This document shows positions 1 to 7,118 of a stretch of 13,201 nucleotides of DNA, piece by piece. The position numbers and the translations under genes were made by a program. The notes below the pieces were generated by a model, which did no database searches, was not told the DNA's origin, and worked only from the letters and a program-made list of their open reading frames with translations. Source of the DNA: an uncultured bacterium (GTDB taxonomy: Bacteria > Bacteroidota > Bacteroidia > Chitinophagales > CAIOSU01); NCBI GenBank assembly GCA_903861055.1, contig CAIOSU010000503.1, forward strand, positions 1 through 13,201. Direction: 5' to 3'. The first letter of the stretch is position 1; every line of letters starts with the position of its first letter.

Positions 1-77
1 CTCGGCCCAAGCTTTTTTCTCGGGGTAGTCGGTGGTGAAGTGGAGGCCGCGGCTCTCTTTTCGGATGGTGTAGCTGG
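1..77 (-). pseudogene. Second copy of the nadB 3' end (C-terminal fragment), cut by window edge
   Basis: Read on the minus strand, this stretch encodes IRKESRGLHFTTDYPEKKAW followed by AE, the same residues as the C-terminus of the full nadB at 713-2314. At base level, 1-68 matches 728-795 with two mismatches (positions 40 and 61), both synonymous third-codon changes. Further upstream in the same frame the similarity weakens (SYT against SSA), and it is gone once the toxin gene is reached. No start codon or rest of the enzyme precedes it; the frame runs back into the toxin coding sequence. It is therefore a detached tail, either the displaced original end of nadB or a piece carried in with the toxin-antitoxin pair. 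Its continuation lies outside the window. Confidence 0.8.
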
Positions 78-383
78 CTACTCTTCCAGCAACTCCCTCA
101 TCTTTTCAGGGTCTTGACGAGAGTCGAAGACATCCAAAATTACTACTTGGTTTTTCATTACTAGATAAACAACCTTATAGCTCCAAACTGATTTAAAACG
201 GATATTTCCGTCCTCCCTTAGCGCTTCCTCTATTGCAAATTTCTCGGGATTTGGCAAAATGGATTCGGCAGTATCAATGATTCGTAGCCGTACTTTTGTC
301 GCTATTAATGGGTAGTCTTTACCTATATACTTTACAATATCCTTTAAGGAATTTCTTGCCCTTTTTGACCACCTCAGTTTCAT
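78..383 (-). CDS. RelE/ParE-superfamily type II toxin
   Basis: This small basic protein (101 residues) matches the RelE/ParE toxin fold in size and pattern. It has an N-terminal W-S-x-x-A-x-x-S-L-x-D-I-x-x-Y-I helix (residues 5-20), a central strand region with RFKSVWSYKVVYLV (62-75), and a final VILDVFDSRQDPEKM segment (81-95), where the R-Q-D-P end is typical of ParE-like plasmid-stabilisation proteins. ParE members poison DNA gyrase and RelE members cut mRNA at the ribosome; which applies here cannot be told from the sequence. A TTG at 386 is also in frame, but the ATG at 383 is preferred. It lies three bases after the antitoxin stop, so the two genes are surely cotranscribed. An AAAGGAG lies about 18 bases upstream, inside the antitoxin gene, too far to be a standard ribosome site. 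Confidence 0.85.
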   Translation of the reverse strand: MKLRWSKRARNSLKDIVKYIGKDYPLIATKVRLRIIDTAESILPNPEKFAIEEALREDGNIRFKSVWSYKVVYLVMKNQVVILDVFDSRQDPEKMRELLEE

Positions 384-386
384 CAA

Positions 387-626
387 TTACCACGTTTCAG
401 ACTCCTTTTTCAAATCCTCGTGCGAAATAGTTTCGCCTGCTTCTATTTCCTTAATGATTTGCTGGATGTGCTTGCGGTATTGTTCTGTATTCAGCGGCTC
501 ACCGACTACTGTATAAGTAACGGCATTGTTTTGCTGATAGGTTTCTAGCATCGCTTCAACAGCTTGCAAAAACCGCTCATCATCAATACTGTTTACCATT
601 TTTATTATGGAGGCCTTTGAATACAT
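387..626 (-). CDS. Antitoxin of the RelE/ParE-type module
   Basis: This acidic 79-residue protein is encoded directly upstream of the toxin, in the usual antitoxin-first order. Its C-terminal half, with IIKEIEAGETISHEDLKKES followed by ETW (residues 57-79), follows the pattern of small Bacteroidota antitoxins that end in a 'G-x-x-(I/Y)-S-x-E-x-x-x-E-x-x-x-W' segment thought to wrap around the toxin. The N-terminal part (SKASIIKMVNSIDDERFLQA, residues 3-22) resembles the short helical lead found in these proteins, not a recognisable ribbon-helix-helix or HTH, so its DNA-binding mode is unclear. It starts at ATG 626. A small palindrome sits 25-37 bases upstream and could be its autoregulatory operator. 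The identification rests on gene order, size and C-terminal pattern. Confidence 0.75.
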   Translation of the reverse strand: MYSKASIIKMVNSIDDERFLQAVEAMLETYQQNNAVTYTVVGEPLNTEQYRKHIQQIIKEIEAGETISHEDLKKESETW

Positions 627-650
627 AGTACTAAGTCTTTATTACTTATA

Positions 651-663
651 CCCTAAGATAGGG
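651..663. promoter_or_regulatory. Candidate operator/promoter of the toxin-antitoxin operon
   Basis: The palindrome CCCTA-AGA-TAGGG lies in the 86-base gap between nadB and the antitoxin start. Read on the minus strand it contains TATCTTAG (660-653), one base off the Bacteroidota -7 consensus TAnnTTTG. No -33 TTTG lies at the proper distance. A palindrome over a -7 element would suit the autorepression common in such modules. The five-base arms are short, so this remains a suggestion. Confidence 0.3.
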
Positions 664-712
664 CTTAAAGTTCAAAAAAAGCACTCCTTCACACGCCTAA
701 CTTTCTTACAAC

Positions 713-2314
713 TTACAACACCGTATCCTCGGCCCAAGCTTTTTTCTCGGGGTAGTCGGTGGTGAAATGGAGGCCGCGGCTCTCTTTGCGGATGGCAGAA
801 CTTTTGGTAATAAGATAACCAATAGTAATCATATTGCGCAGCTCGCACAATTGTGGGCTGAGGATGGTTTTTTCGTAAAGCTCCTCAGTTTCTTTATGCA
901 ACATGTTCAAACGCACCAAGGCCCGCTCTAGGCGCACATCGCTACGCACAATGCCCACGTAGTTGCTCATGATCTCTTGAAGCTCTTTTCGGCTCTGCGA
1001 AATCAACACCAACTCTTGCGGCTCGCTAGTGCCTGCGGCATCCCAGTCGGGTATTCGCTCCTCAAAGTGGCAACTATCAATGCGTTTGGCGGCATCCTCA
1101 AATATGCGGTGGGCATACACCATAGCCTCTAGCAATGAATTACTAGCCAAACGATTGGCGCCATGCAAGCCAGTAGCAGAGCACTCGCCGCAAGCATATA
1201 GATTGTTAATGCTACTCTGTCCTTTCATATCTACCAATATACCGCCGCAGGTATAGTGAGCGGCCGGCACTACGGGTATCATGTCCTTTTCAACGTGAAT
1301 ACCAATGCTAGCGCACTTTTCGTAAATATTGGGAAAATGGTGGATAAAAGCCTCCTTGTCCATGTGCGTGCAGTCAAGGTACAGGTGGTCTTCGCCCGCT
1401 TTTTTCATCTCGTTATCAATCGCACGGGCCACAATATCGCGGGGCGCTAGCGAGCCGCGCGCGTCGTAGTCATGCATAAACTCCTCTCCATTGGCTAGGC
1501 GCAATATGGCTCCATCGCCACGCACGGCCTCACTTATCAAAAACGATGGGCTCTCGCCGGGGTTGTACAATGATGTTGGGTGAAACTGGATAAACTCCAT
1601 GTCCATTACGCGGCCCTTGGCGCGGTAAATCATGGCTATACCATCGCCAGTGGCAATACGTGGGTTGGTGGTGCTCTTATACACCTGCCCTGCCCCACCA
1701 GTAGCCATCATGGCTATACAGCTTAATATTTTTTCGGTGCGGTTGGTCTCTAGGTTCAGCACATATACGCCATAGCAGGTTATGCCCGGTGTAACCCTGG
1801 TAATGGCACCGCCCAAATGGTGCTGTGTAATGATGTCGATAACGTAGTGGTGCGTTAGTATCTCAATGTTTGGCAGCGAATGAGCATGATTAATAAGGGC
1901 TCGCTCAATCTCTTTGCCGGTAGCATCTTTAAAGTGCAGTATACGGTTGGCAGTGTGCCCGCCCTCTTTGCCCAAGTGATACTCACCACTATCGTTTTTA
2001 TCAAACTGCGCGCCCCACTCTATTATCTCGCGAATGCGCTGTGGGCCCTCTTTTACTACCGCCTCAACCACCTCCAAATTGCATAGTCCATCGCCTGCAT
2101 CTAAGGTATCGGCTACATGTTTATCAAAGCTATCGTCATCAAAATTCCAGACCGCCGCCACGCCCCCTTGGGCATACTTGGTGTTGCTCTCATCCTCGTC
2201 GGCCTTGGTTATAATGGTTACTTTGCGGTTGGGGAAACGCTCGGCGGTTTTCACCGCGAAGGTAAGGCCCGCAATGCCGGAGCCAATTACCAAAAAATCT
2301 GTCCTGTTGGTCAT
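713..2314 (-). CDS. nadB: L-aspartate oxidase (NadB)
   Basis: This FAD-dependent flavoprotein oxidises L-aspartate to iminoaspartate, the first step of de novo NAD synthesis; NadA then condenses iminoaspartate to quinolinate. The 533-residue length is close to that of E. coli NadB. Visible family marks are the dinucleotide-binding GSGIAG (11-16), SNTKYAQGGVAA (43-54), GGHTANRILHFKDATG (118-133), the active-site FIQFHPTSLY (241-250), EAVRGDGA with its catalytic Arg265, PRD (291-293), HYTCGG with His353, GECSATGLHGANRLASNSLL with Arg388, and C-terminal RKESRGLHF. These separate it from fumarate reductase/succinate dehydrogenase, its closest lookalikes, through context and length. The ATG at 2314 is the natural start. 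No nadA or nadC is seen in the window. The last residues (DTVL) extend past the duplicated segment described at 1-77. Confidence 0.97.
   Translation of the reverse strand: MTNRTDFLVIGSGIAGLTFAVKTAERFPNRKVTIITKADEDESNTKYAQGGVAAVWNFDDDSFDKHVADTLDAGDGLCNLEVVEAVVKEGPQRIREIIEWGAQFDKNDSGEYHLGKEGGHTANRILHFKDATGKEIERALINHAHSLPNIEILTHHYVIDIITQHHLGGAITRVTPGITCYGVYVLNLETNRTEKILSCIAMMATGGAGQVYKSTTNPRIATGDGIAMIYRAKGRVMDMEFIQFHPTSLYNPGESPSFLISEAVRGDGAILRLANGEEFMHDYDARGSLAPRDIVARAIDNEMKKAGEDHLYLDCTHMDKEAFIHHFPNIYEKCASIGIHVEKDMIPVVPAAHYTCGGILVDMKGQSSINNLYACGECSATGLHGANRLASNSLLEAMVYAHRIFEDAAKRIDSCHFEERIPDWDAAGTSEPQELVLISQSRKELQEIMSNYVGIVRSDVRLERALVRLNMLHKETEELYEKTILSPQLCELRNMITIGYLITKSSAIRKESRGLHFTTDYPEKKAWAEDTVL
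728..795. repeat. 68-bp direct repeat, copy within the intact nadB 3' end
   Basis: This is identical to 1-68 except for two bases (767 and 788). It codes for the C-terminal IRKESRGLHFTTDYPEKKAW segment of NadB. The two copies lie in direct orientation 727 bp apart and enclose the whole antitoxin-toxin pair, so they could act as boundaries of an inserted or excisable segment. Confidence 0.9.
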
Positions 2315-2350
2315 ACGCTACATTCTGCCAAGTGTAACACTTAGCCTATA

Positions 2351-2358
2351 CAAAGGTT
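2351..2358 (-). promoter_or_regulatory. Weak -7-like box upstream of nadB
   Basis: On the minus strand AACCTTTG differs by one base from the Bacteroidota -7 consensus TAnnTTTG. It is placed about 36 bases before the nadB ATG, a plausible leader length. No matching TTTG at about -33 is seen, so the call is tentative. Confidence 0.3.
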
Positions 2359-2429
2359 AAAATTAATCCTTGCATTTGGTGAATGTAGGGTTTATGCGAA
2401 ATTTTTTAAGAATCGTGGTACAACCAAAC

Positions 2430-3620
2430 TTATCGCACCGTTACCCGCGCGGTATACAAATCCTTTACCGACACGGCTATGTTAATATAGCCTTTTATCC
2501 ATTGCCCATCGGTTTCAACTTCCGAGAGCCACATGCGCAGGCCTTCGCTATCTATGGGTTGGTTGGTGCGGATGGTGAGGTTTTTATCCTCTTTTAGCTC
2601 GTTGGTGAGGTTAACAGTCATTTCCGTAAAGTTCATATCCAAGGCATCGGCAGGCAGCTCGGGTAAGGTTTGTAAGGCTTCGGGCACAAAATCGTTGTGC
2701 ACTAAGTGTTCAATCAATATAGTGGGGTTGGCCTTATCAATAGCAAACAGAAACGGCACCGCTACCAGCCCCACCCGTGGGCTGGTGGCCCAATTACGGA
2801 AACGGTTGCTACCCTCGCGCTGCAAACCCACCAGCCAACGCTTTTCGTTGGCTAGGCTATCCTTGGCAGGGTTCACATCCAACCACCACAACCAATCGTA
2901 CGGGTGTATTTCGATGTGGCAATTATGGTTACAATCGAGCACAAACGGGCCATACACGCCTAGGGTAGGACGGGGTTCGCCAAAGTTATAGTGCCCTGCA
3001 AAGCCCTTGTGACCGGTAACGGGGTAAAACAGCTCCGTAATTTGGTCACGGTATTGGTTGGGCGGCGTTAGCTCGCAGTGTATGCGGTAGTATTGTGCGG
3101 TCTCTAGCGTAGGCTCAATAAACGGTGGTTTGTTGGGGTCTTGGCCGCGCAGGTTTTTCTTGTTTACCTCTTTTTGGCGCTGTTGGCCCTGCCATACCAA
3201 AGCCATATACTTTGGGGTGTGCGCCATCACGTCAATATTTATGTCATACTCTGTATACTCGGGCTTGGCGGGGTTGCCAATGTCTCTTTTAGCTGTGCCC
3301 ACGTATTTAACGCGGTTCATGGTAATGGCGCGCCAATGAATACCGAAGGGCGCCAACAGCCAGCCAAAACCCGAGCGATGGCGTTGGGTGCGCTTGGTAA
3401 GCACACTATCGGCCTCTTTTATGCGCACCAAATCGAGCAGTTGCTCGTTCAATATCGAGTCTTTGCGGACTTCGATATTATTGGTTTGTAGTTGTAGAAA
3501 TGCCGAATCGATGGCAGCAACATTTGTTACTGGCAAGGTAAGCGAGCGCGACAGGGAAGATTGGCCGAAAACGAAACAAGGCAGGGCCAATAATACAAGC
3601 CAACTAAGCGAGCGGAGCAT
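2430..3620 (-). CDS. Uncharacterised exported protein with a DCxHxCHxEIHP motif
   Basis: I do not recognise the family. The 396-residue protein begins with a clear signal peptide: MLRS, then a hydrophobic core LSWLVLLALPCFVF, with likely cleavage around FGQ (residues 18-20). The mature part has a segment predicted as mixed strand (residues 100-200) and one striking motif cluster, GVYGPFVLDCNHNCHIEIHP followed by YDWLWW (221-246). It is rich in His, Cys, Asp and Glu and could bind a metal ion or form a disulfide. Similar 'G-x-(W/F)-V-x-D-x-x-H-x-x-x-E-(I/L)-H-P' strings occur, from memory, in uncharacterised exported proteins of several phyla. There is no T9SS sorting domain and no second membrane segment, so it is probably periplasmic. 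It starts at ATG 3620 and is 115 bases upstream of nadB on the same strand; a functional link to NAD synthesis is not evident. Confidence 0.75.
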   Translation of the reverse strand: MLRSLSWLVLLALPCFVFGQSSLSRSLTLPVTNVAAIDSAFLQLQTNNIEVRKDSILNEQLLDLVRIKEADSVLTKRTQRHRSGFGWLLAPFGIHWRAITMNRVKYVGTAKRDIGNPAKPEYTEYDINIDVMAHTPKYMALVWQGQQRQKEVNKKNLRGQDPNKPPFIEPTLETAQYYRIHCELTPPNQYRDQITELFYPVTGHKGFAGHYNFGEPRPTLGVYGPFVLDCNHNCHIEIHPYDWLWWLDVNPAKDSLANEKRWLVGLQREGSNRFRNWATSPRVGLVAVPFLFAIDKANPTILIEHLVHNDFVPEALQTLPELPADALDMNFTEMTVNLTNELKEDKNLTIRTNQPIDSEGLRMWLSEVETDGQWIKGYINIAVSVKDLYTARVTVR

Positions 3621-3755
3621 GGGGAGGATATTTCCGCCTAAAGTAATAAAAAAGTGTCTAGTTGTTATGGGCTTAACTATTTAGTCATGTGGCAATCAAA
3701 TCGCGTGTGACGCTGTCTAGTTTAAAACGAGATCGAAGGGCATGTCATCCTGAGT

Positions 3756-3770
3756 CTCGCCTCAGGCGAG
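3756..3770. repeat. Palindrome CTCGCCT-C-AGGCGAG
   Basis: This 15-base near-perfect palindrome has seven-base arms and is preceded by GTCATCCTGAG (3744-3754), a string I associate with dispersed intergenic repeats in Bacteroidota genomes. It shares the core CGCCTCAGGCG with the palindrome at 3847-3863. It could be a small REP-like element; there is no T tract to make it a terminator. Confidence 0.6.
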
Positions 3771-3831
3771 AAAGGGTGCACCCCCTCGTCCTCGTCTTCT
3801 TTTGAGGAGGATGTGACGGACACCGCCTTTA

Positions 3832-3871
3832 GACGCCAGTATATTTCCCCGCCTCAGGCGGGGACGCCAGT
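3832..3871. repeat. Palindrome flanked by GACGCCAGT direct repeats
   Basis: CCCCGCCT-C-AGGCGGGG (3847-3863) is a 17-base palindrome with eight-base arms. The nine-base string GACGCCAGT occurs on its left at 3832-3840 and directly at its right end (3863-3871). Compared with the palindrome at 3756-3770, the arms differ by a paired T-A to C-G change, so the hairpin is kept while the sequence changes. The unit looks like a short mobile or dispersed hairpin repeat. Confidence 0.6.
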
Positions 3872-4062
3872 GCCATACTTACTATTAACTCGTCTCGGGG
3901 GCAGGGAACAACAATATACACATTAAACCGTATGCAAAGCAAGCTCCTTTTCTTTTGTCCGTTAGTTAGGCACGAATTATACTATCCACGCAGAATCACG
4001 CTTTCATTTGCCACAAACGCCTTAATTCCTTATTATTACAATACCGTTCACCCAAGAATTAA

Positions 4063-4070
4063 TAGCTTTG
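4063..4070 (+). promoter_or_regulatory. -7-like box TAGCTTTG just before the T9SS gene
   Basis: This is an exact match to TAnnTTTG, ending three bases before the ATG at 4074. If used, transcription would begin at or near the start codon and give an almost leaderless mRNA. No -33 TTTG is seen at the usual distance, so it may be chance. Confidence 0.3.
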
Positions 4071-4073
4071 ATT

Positions 4074-5981
4074 ATGCTCAGATATTTACTTGTTTCAATG
4101 GCCACTTTGTTTGTTAGCCAAGCTTTTGGCCAAGGTTTTAGTTACGAAGAGTCGGAAATAAAGGCCATTGCACCGCCCGTAATCATAAGCCCGCGCAACA
4201 TTACCCAGCATTGGAATCCTAGCCTCCAAAACTTGGCGACGCCTGCCCCTGGCGGTAGCAGCTACCAGTCGTTTTTGCTGCGCCAAAAACAAAATGTAAA
4301 GCCAACTGGCGTAGGAGCTACCACCCTTACTAACGGCACCAACAAAAGTGTGACCGACCAACCTATTTTGGGCCAAAACTTTGACGGTAATGCCCCGGGC
4401 GGAGCGCCCAACGACAACGACATGGCCATATCAAACGGCGGCAAGTTGATTTCGGTTATCAACTCCAACATATCGATGTACGACGTTATTGGCGACTCGT
4501 TGCTATTGACCATTTCGCTTGATGACTTTGCCGATACCTTGGGCATAACCGCTGGTATGTACGACCCACGCGCTGCTTACGACCCTAAGCAAGACCGTTT
4601 TATTATGGTATGGCTTAGTGGTAATACTTATGCCACCAGCAACATAGTGCTAGCGTTCTCGCAAACCAACAACCCGCTGGACGATTGGAACCTATACAGC
4701 ATACCCGGAAACATGCTCGATGGCCTAACTTGGACCGACTACCCGATGATTGCCATTACCGATGACGAGTTTATACTTACTGGCAATGCCTTGATAAACG
4801 ATACCATTGGTGGCAACGATAGCTGGAAGTTCTTGTTTAAGGAGAGCCTTATTTGGCAGTTTGATAAAGCATCGGGCTATCAAGGCGATTCGTTGCGGTT
4901 TAAGTTTTATACCAACATACGCTACAACAGCAAACCTATACGCAACCTTTGCCCTATACAAGGTGGTAGCACCACCCAAGGCCCTGCTTTTTACTTGGTG
5001 TCGGATAGGAACTTTGATATTGTAAACGATACCTTTTTTGTGCTAAAGGTAACGGGACGCTACAACGACCCAAACACTACGGTACAAGTAAATGTAACTA
5101 GAACCGACCTACCCTACGGCGTACCACCTGATGCCAGACAGCCTGGAGGTACCTTTTTGCAAACCAATGATTGTCGGGTATTGGATGGTTATATTGAGGA
5201 AGGGATTATACATTTTGTGGGCAATACCGTATTGCCCGATAGTGCCCGAAGCGGCGTATACCACGGCCGTATAGTAGTGTGGGATAATTCGTTTGTTTGC
5301 ACGGGGCATATCATCGGGCAGCGCGATTTGGAGTTTGGCTACCCAGCCATAAGCTACACAGGCAAATACCGCTACGACGATGAGGCCATTATTAGCTTCA
5401 ACTATGTTTCGGAGGATACTTTCCCGGGCATTTCGTCGGTGTTTTATAATGGCAATACGGGTGAATATTCGGATAGATTGACCGTGAAGTTGGGTACTTC
5501 GCGCATAAATCGCGGCGGCGGTGCCAACCAACGTTGGGGCGACTACAGCGGCAACCAACCCAAGTACGACCAACCGGGCACGGTTTGGATTTCGGGCTAT
5601 TATGGCGAGTTCCGCAGCAGCCCCATACCCAGCAACCGCAACCTGAACCTTACGTGGCTGGCCGAGCTTACCAGCCCTGACAATACCAGCGCGGTTTCGG
5701 TGAACGAGGTAGATGCCCCGGCGCAAGTAAAAGCCTACCCCAACCCCGCATCGGATATGGTGTACATCGATTTCGAAAGTCCTGAGGATAAGTGGGTAGA
5801 AATAGCGCTTTATAACATCAATGGGCAGTTGGTAAAAACCTTCATTCGCGATGAAGTAAAGGCTGGCAGCAATCAGTTTAGCTTCTCGGTTTCTCCATTG
5901 GCGGCGGGAACTTATGTGCTCAACATTGCGGGCAGTAATGGCATTGTTGCCACTAAAAAAATAGTGATAGGCGCTAAGTAA
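4074..5981 (+). CDS. Secreted protein with T9SS type A C-terminal sorting domain
   Basis: This protein of about 635 residues begins with a signal peptide (MLRYLLVSMATLFVSQAFGQ). It ends with a classic T9SS type A sorting domain of about 80 residues: VKAYPNPASDMVYIDF, then ALYNINGQLVKTF, LAAGTYVLNI and a closing KKIVIGAK. Such proteins cross the outer membrane through the type IX system and are anchored to the surface or released. The long middle part is rich in Asn, Asp, Gly, Thr and aromatic residues and has motifs such as YDPRAAYDPKQDRFIMVWL and QRWGDYSGNQPKYDQPG, consistent with a beta-rich, possibly propeller-like fold; no catalytic signature is recognised. An upstream TTG at 4068 is in frame, but the ATG at 4074 starts the signal peptide properly. 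It stands alone, with a hairpin after its stop. Confidence 0.85.
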   Translation: MLRYLLVSMATLFVSQAFGQGFSYEESEIKAIAPPVIISPRNITQHWNPSLQNLATPAPGGSSYQSFLLRQKQNVKPTGVGATTLTNGTNKSVTDQPILGQNFDGNAPGGAPNDNDMAISNGGKLISVINSNISMYDVIGDSLLLTISLDDFADTLGITAGMYDPRAAYDPKQDRFIMVWLSGNTYATSNIVLAFSQTNNPLDDWNLYSIPGNMLDGLTWTDYPMIAITDDEFILTGNALINDTIGGNDSWKFLFKESLIWQFDKASGYQGDSLRFKFYTNIRYNSKPIRNLCPIQGGSTTQGPAFYLVSDRNFDIVNDTFFVLKVTGRYNDPNTTVQVNVTRTDLPYGVPPDARQPGGTFLQTNDCRVLDGYIEEGIIHFVGNTVLPDSARSGVYHGRIVVWDNSFVCTGHIIGQRDLEFGYPAISYTGKYRYDDEAIISFNYVSEDTFPGISSVFYNGNTGEYSDRLTVKLGTSRINRGGGANQRWGDYSGNQPKYDQPGTVWISGYYGEFRSSPIPSNRNLNLTWLAELTSPDNTSAVSVNEVDAPAQVKAYPNPASDMVYIDFESPEDKWVEIALYNINGQLVKTFIRDEVKAGSNQFSFSVSPLAAGTYVLNIAGSNGIVATKKIVIGAK

Positions 5982-6004
5982 CCGAAGCGTTTTAAGTATT
6001 ACCC

Positions 6005-6033
6005 ACTCTTTGTAGGCAGAGCCTGCGCAGAGT
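6005..6033. repeat. Hairpin downstream of the T9SS gene, no T tract
   Basis: ACTCT-TT-GTAGGC-AGA-GCCTGC-GC-AGAGT can fold into a two-part stem with a three-base loop (one G-T pair in the inner stem and a small internal loop). It begins 24 bases after the stop of the T9SS gene. It is followed by AAAAA on the plus strand, not T, so it is not a standard intrinsic terminator. It might stabilise the mRNA 3' end or be an intergenic repeat. Confidence 0.5.
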
Positions 6034-6103
6034 AAAAATGGTCGTGCCATAAATTTATAGGTTGTATTAATTTCAAAATGCCAAACTCACCTTCTTCAAT
6101 CTC

Positions 6104-6127
6104 GAATTTTCAAGTTTGAATTTTCAA
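6104..6127. repeat. Short direct repeat GAATTTTCAA, two copies
   Basis: GAATTTTCAA occurs at 6104-6113 and 6118-6127 in an AT-rich stretch upstream of the transketolase promoter. It could be an UP-like or regulator site, or simple slippage-derived repetition. Nothing further supports a function. Confidence 0.35.
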
Positions 6128-6154
6128 TTCCTCCATCCCATCAACCAAAAAAAC

Positions 6155-6162
6155 TATCTTTG
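6155..6162 (+). promoter_or_regulatory. -7 promoter box TATCTTTG of the transketolase/VWA cluster
   Basis: TATCTTTG matches the Bacteroidota sigma-factor -7 consensus TAnnTTTG exactly, in the commonly seen form. It lies 27 bases before the ATG at 6190, giving a leader of roughly 20 bases. A clean -33 TTTG at 19-21 bases is not visible; the nearest TTTG (6115-6118) is too far. It argues for the 6190 start over the in-frame TTG at 6160, which lies within the box. Confidence 0.55.
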
Positions 6163-6189
6163 GGGCATCAAAACCCATCAGCAAAAGTT

Positions 6190-7032
6190 ATGGCAGCAGC
6201 AGCAGAATTGAAGGAAATCGCAAGCCAAGTAAGGCGCGACATTGTACGCATGGTTCATGCCGTTCAATCGGGTCACCCAGGTGGCTCATTGGGCTGTGCC
6301 GATTACTTGGTTGCCCTTTATTTCAACTCCCTGCGCCACAACCCTAAGTTTGCAATGGACGGTATTGGCGAAGATTTGTTCTTTTTGAGCAACGGGCACA
6401 TATCGCCAGTATGGTATAGTGTGTTGGCACGCAGCGGTTATTTTCCAGTAAAAGAGTTGGCCACATTCCGCCATTTGGACAGCCGCCTGCAAGGTCACCC
6501 CACCACCAAAGAGCACTTGCCAGGTGTGCGCATTGCTTCGGGCTCGTTGGGCCAAGGCCTATCGGTAGGCATTGGTGCTGCTGAAGCGAAGAAATTGAAT
6601 GGCGATAGTCACTTGATATACACCTTGCACGGCGATGGCGAGTTGCAAGAAGGGCAAATATGGGAAGCGGCCATGTATGCTGCCTTCAACAAAATTGATA
6701 ACCTAATAGCAGCCGTTGACTGCAACGATGCACAAATTGACGGGCACGTTGAAGAGATACTAAGCCTTGGTAACCTGCGTGCTAAGTGGGAAGCTTTCGG
6801 TTGGACGGTATTAGAAACCAACGGCAATGTAATAGAACAGCTACTTACTACGTTAGATACTGCGAAGCGCTTAACCGGCCAGGGCAAACCCATTGTAATA
6901 TTGATGAAAACGGAGATGGGCAAAGGTGTCGACTTTATGGAAGGCAGCAACAAATGGCACGGTATAGCACCCAGCGATGCGCAATTGGCACAAGCTTTGG
7001 ATCAATTGCCTGAAACATTGGGAGACTATTAA
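6190..7032 (+). CDS. tkt: Transketolase, N-terminal subunit
   Basis: This 280-residue protein is the thiamine-diphosphate (pyrophosphate-binding) half of transketolase, which moves two-carbon units between sugar phosphates in the non-oxidative pentose phosphate pathway. Visible marks are QSGHPGGSLGCADYL (26-40), FFLSNGHISP (64-73), LQGHPTTKEHLPGVRIASGS (100-119) with GSLGQGLSVGIG following, and the ThDP motif GDGELQEGQIWEA (148-160) ending in VDCNDAQIDG (176-185). Its length and lack of the central and C-terminal domains match the N-terminal subunit of split transketolases, common in Bacteroidota, Firmicutes and archaea. The partner half is at 9974-10933, separated by two VWA genes instead of being adjacent. 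ATG 6190 gives the natural MAAAAELKEIA start. Confidence 0.93.
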   Translation: MAAAAELKEIASQVRRDIVRMVHAVQSGHPGGSLGCADYLVALYFNSLRHNPKFAMDGIGEDLFFLSNGHISPVWYSVLARSGYFPVKELATFRHLDSRLQGHPTTKEHLPGVRIASGSLGQGLSVGIGAAEAKKLNGDSHLIYTLHGDGELQEGQIWEAAMYAAFNKIDNLIAAVDCNDAQIDGHVEEILSLGNLRAKWEAFGWTVLETNGNVIEQLLTTLDTAKRLTGQGKPIVILMKTEMGKGVDFMEGSNKWHGIAPSDAQLAQALDQLPETLGDY

Positions 7033-7118
7033 TACCAACCCGTAAACGGGAAGTAACGTGGGGTACTAGGTAAGTCTGGTAATGTTTCCTTAGTTTTAGT
7101 AAGCAAGCCTTAATGTAA

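Larger units (their letters stand above)
3621..4073. other. Divergent intergenic region, no gene seen
   Basis: About 450 bases separate the divergently read exported-protein gene and the T9SS cargo gene. The stretch holds a cluster of palindromes and short direct repeats (3740-3871), described separately, and should contain both promoters. Short open frames such as 3932-4117 have no protein-like features. Nothing resembling a tRNA is seen. Confidence 0.6.

Noticed and set aside
3744..3871. CRISPR-like array from the repeated palindromes
   Set aside because: There are just two related palindromes with unequal spacing and no regular repeat-spacer pattern, and no cas gene is present.
3932..4117. 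Small plus-strand open frame of 61 codons upstream of the T9SS gene
   Set aside because: It overlaps the start of the T9SS gene in another frame, has no signal, motif or clear start site, and lies in the region expected to hold the promoter.
5109..6050. Long open frame on the minus strand (313 codons) opposite the T9SS gene
   Set aside because: It is antisense to a gene with a signal peptide and a T9SS sorting domain, and its translation has no coherent domain or signal; it arises from the codon pattern of the real gene.
7039..7050. CCCGTAAACGGG as a terminator between transketolase N-half and VWA copy 1
   Set aside because: The stem is only four or five pairs and no T tract follows, so it is unlikely to stop transcription; the units may be cotranscribed.
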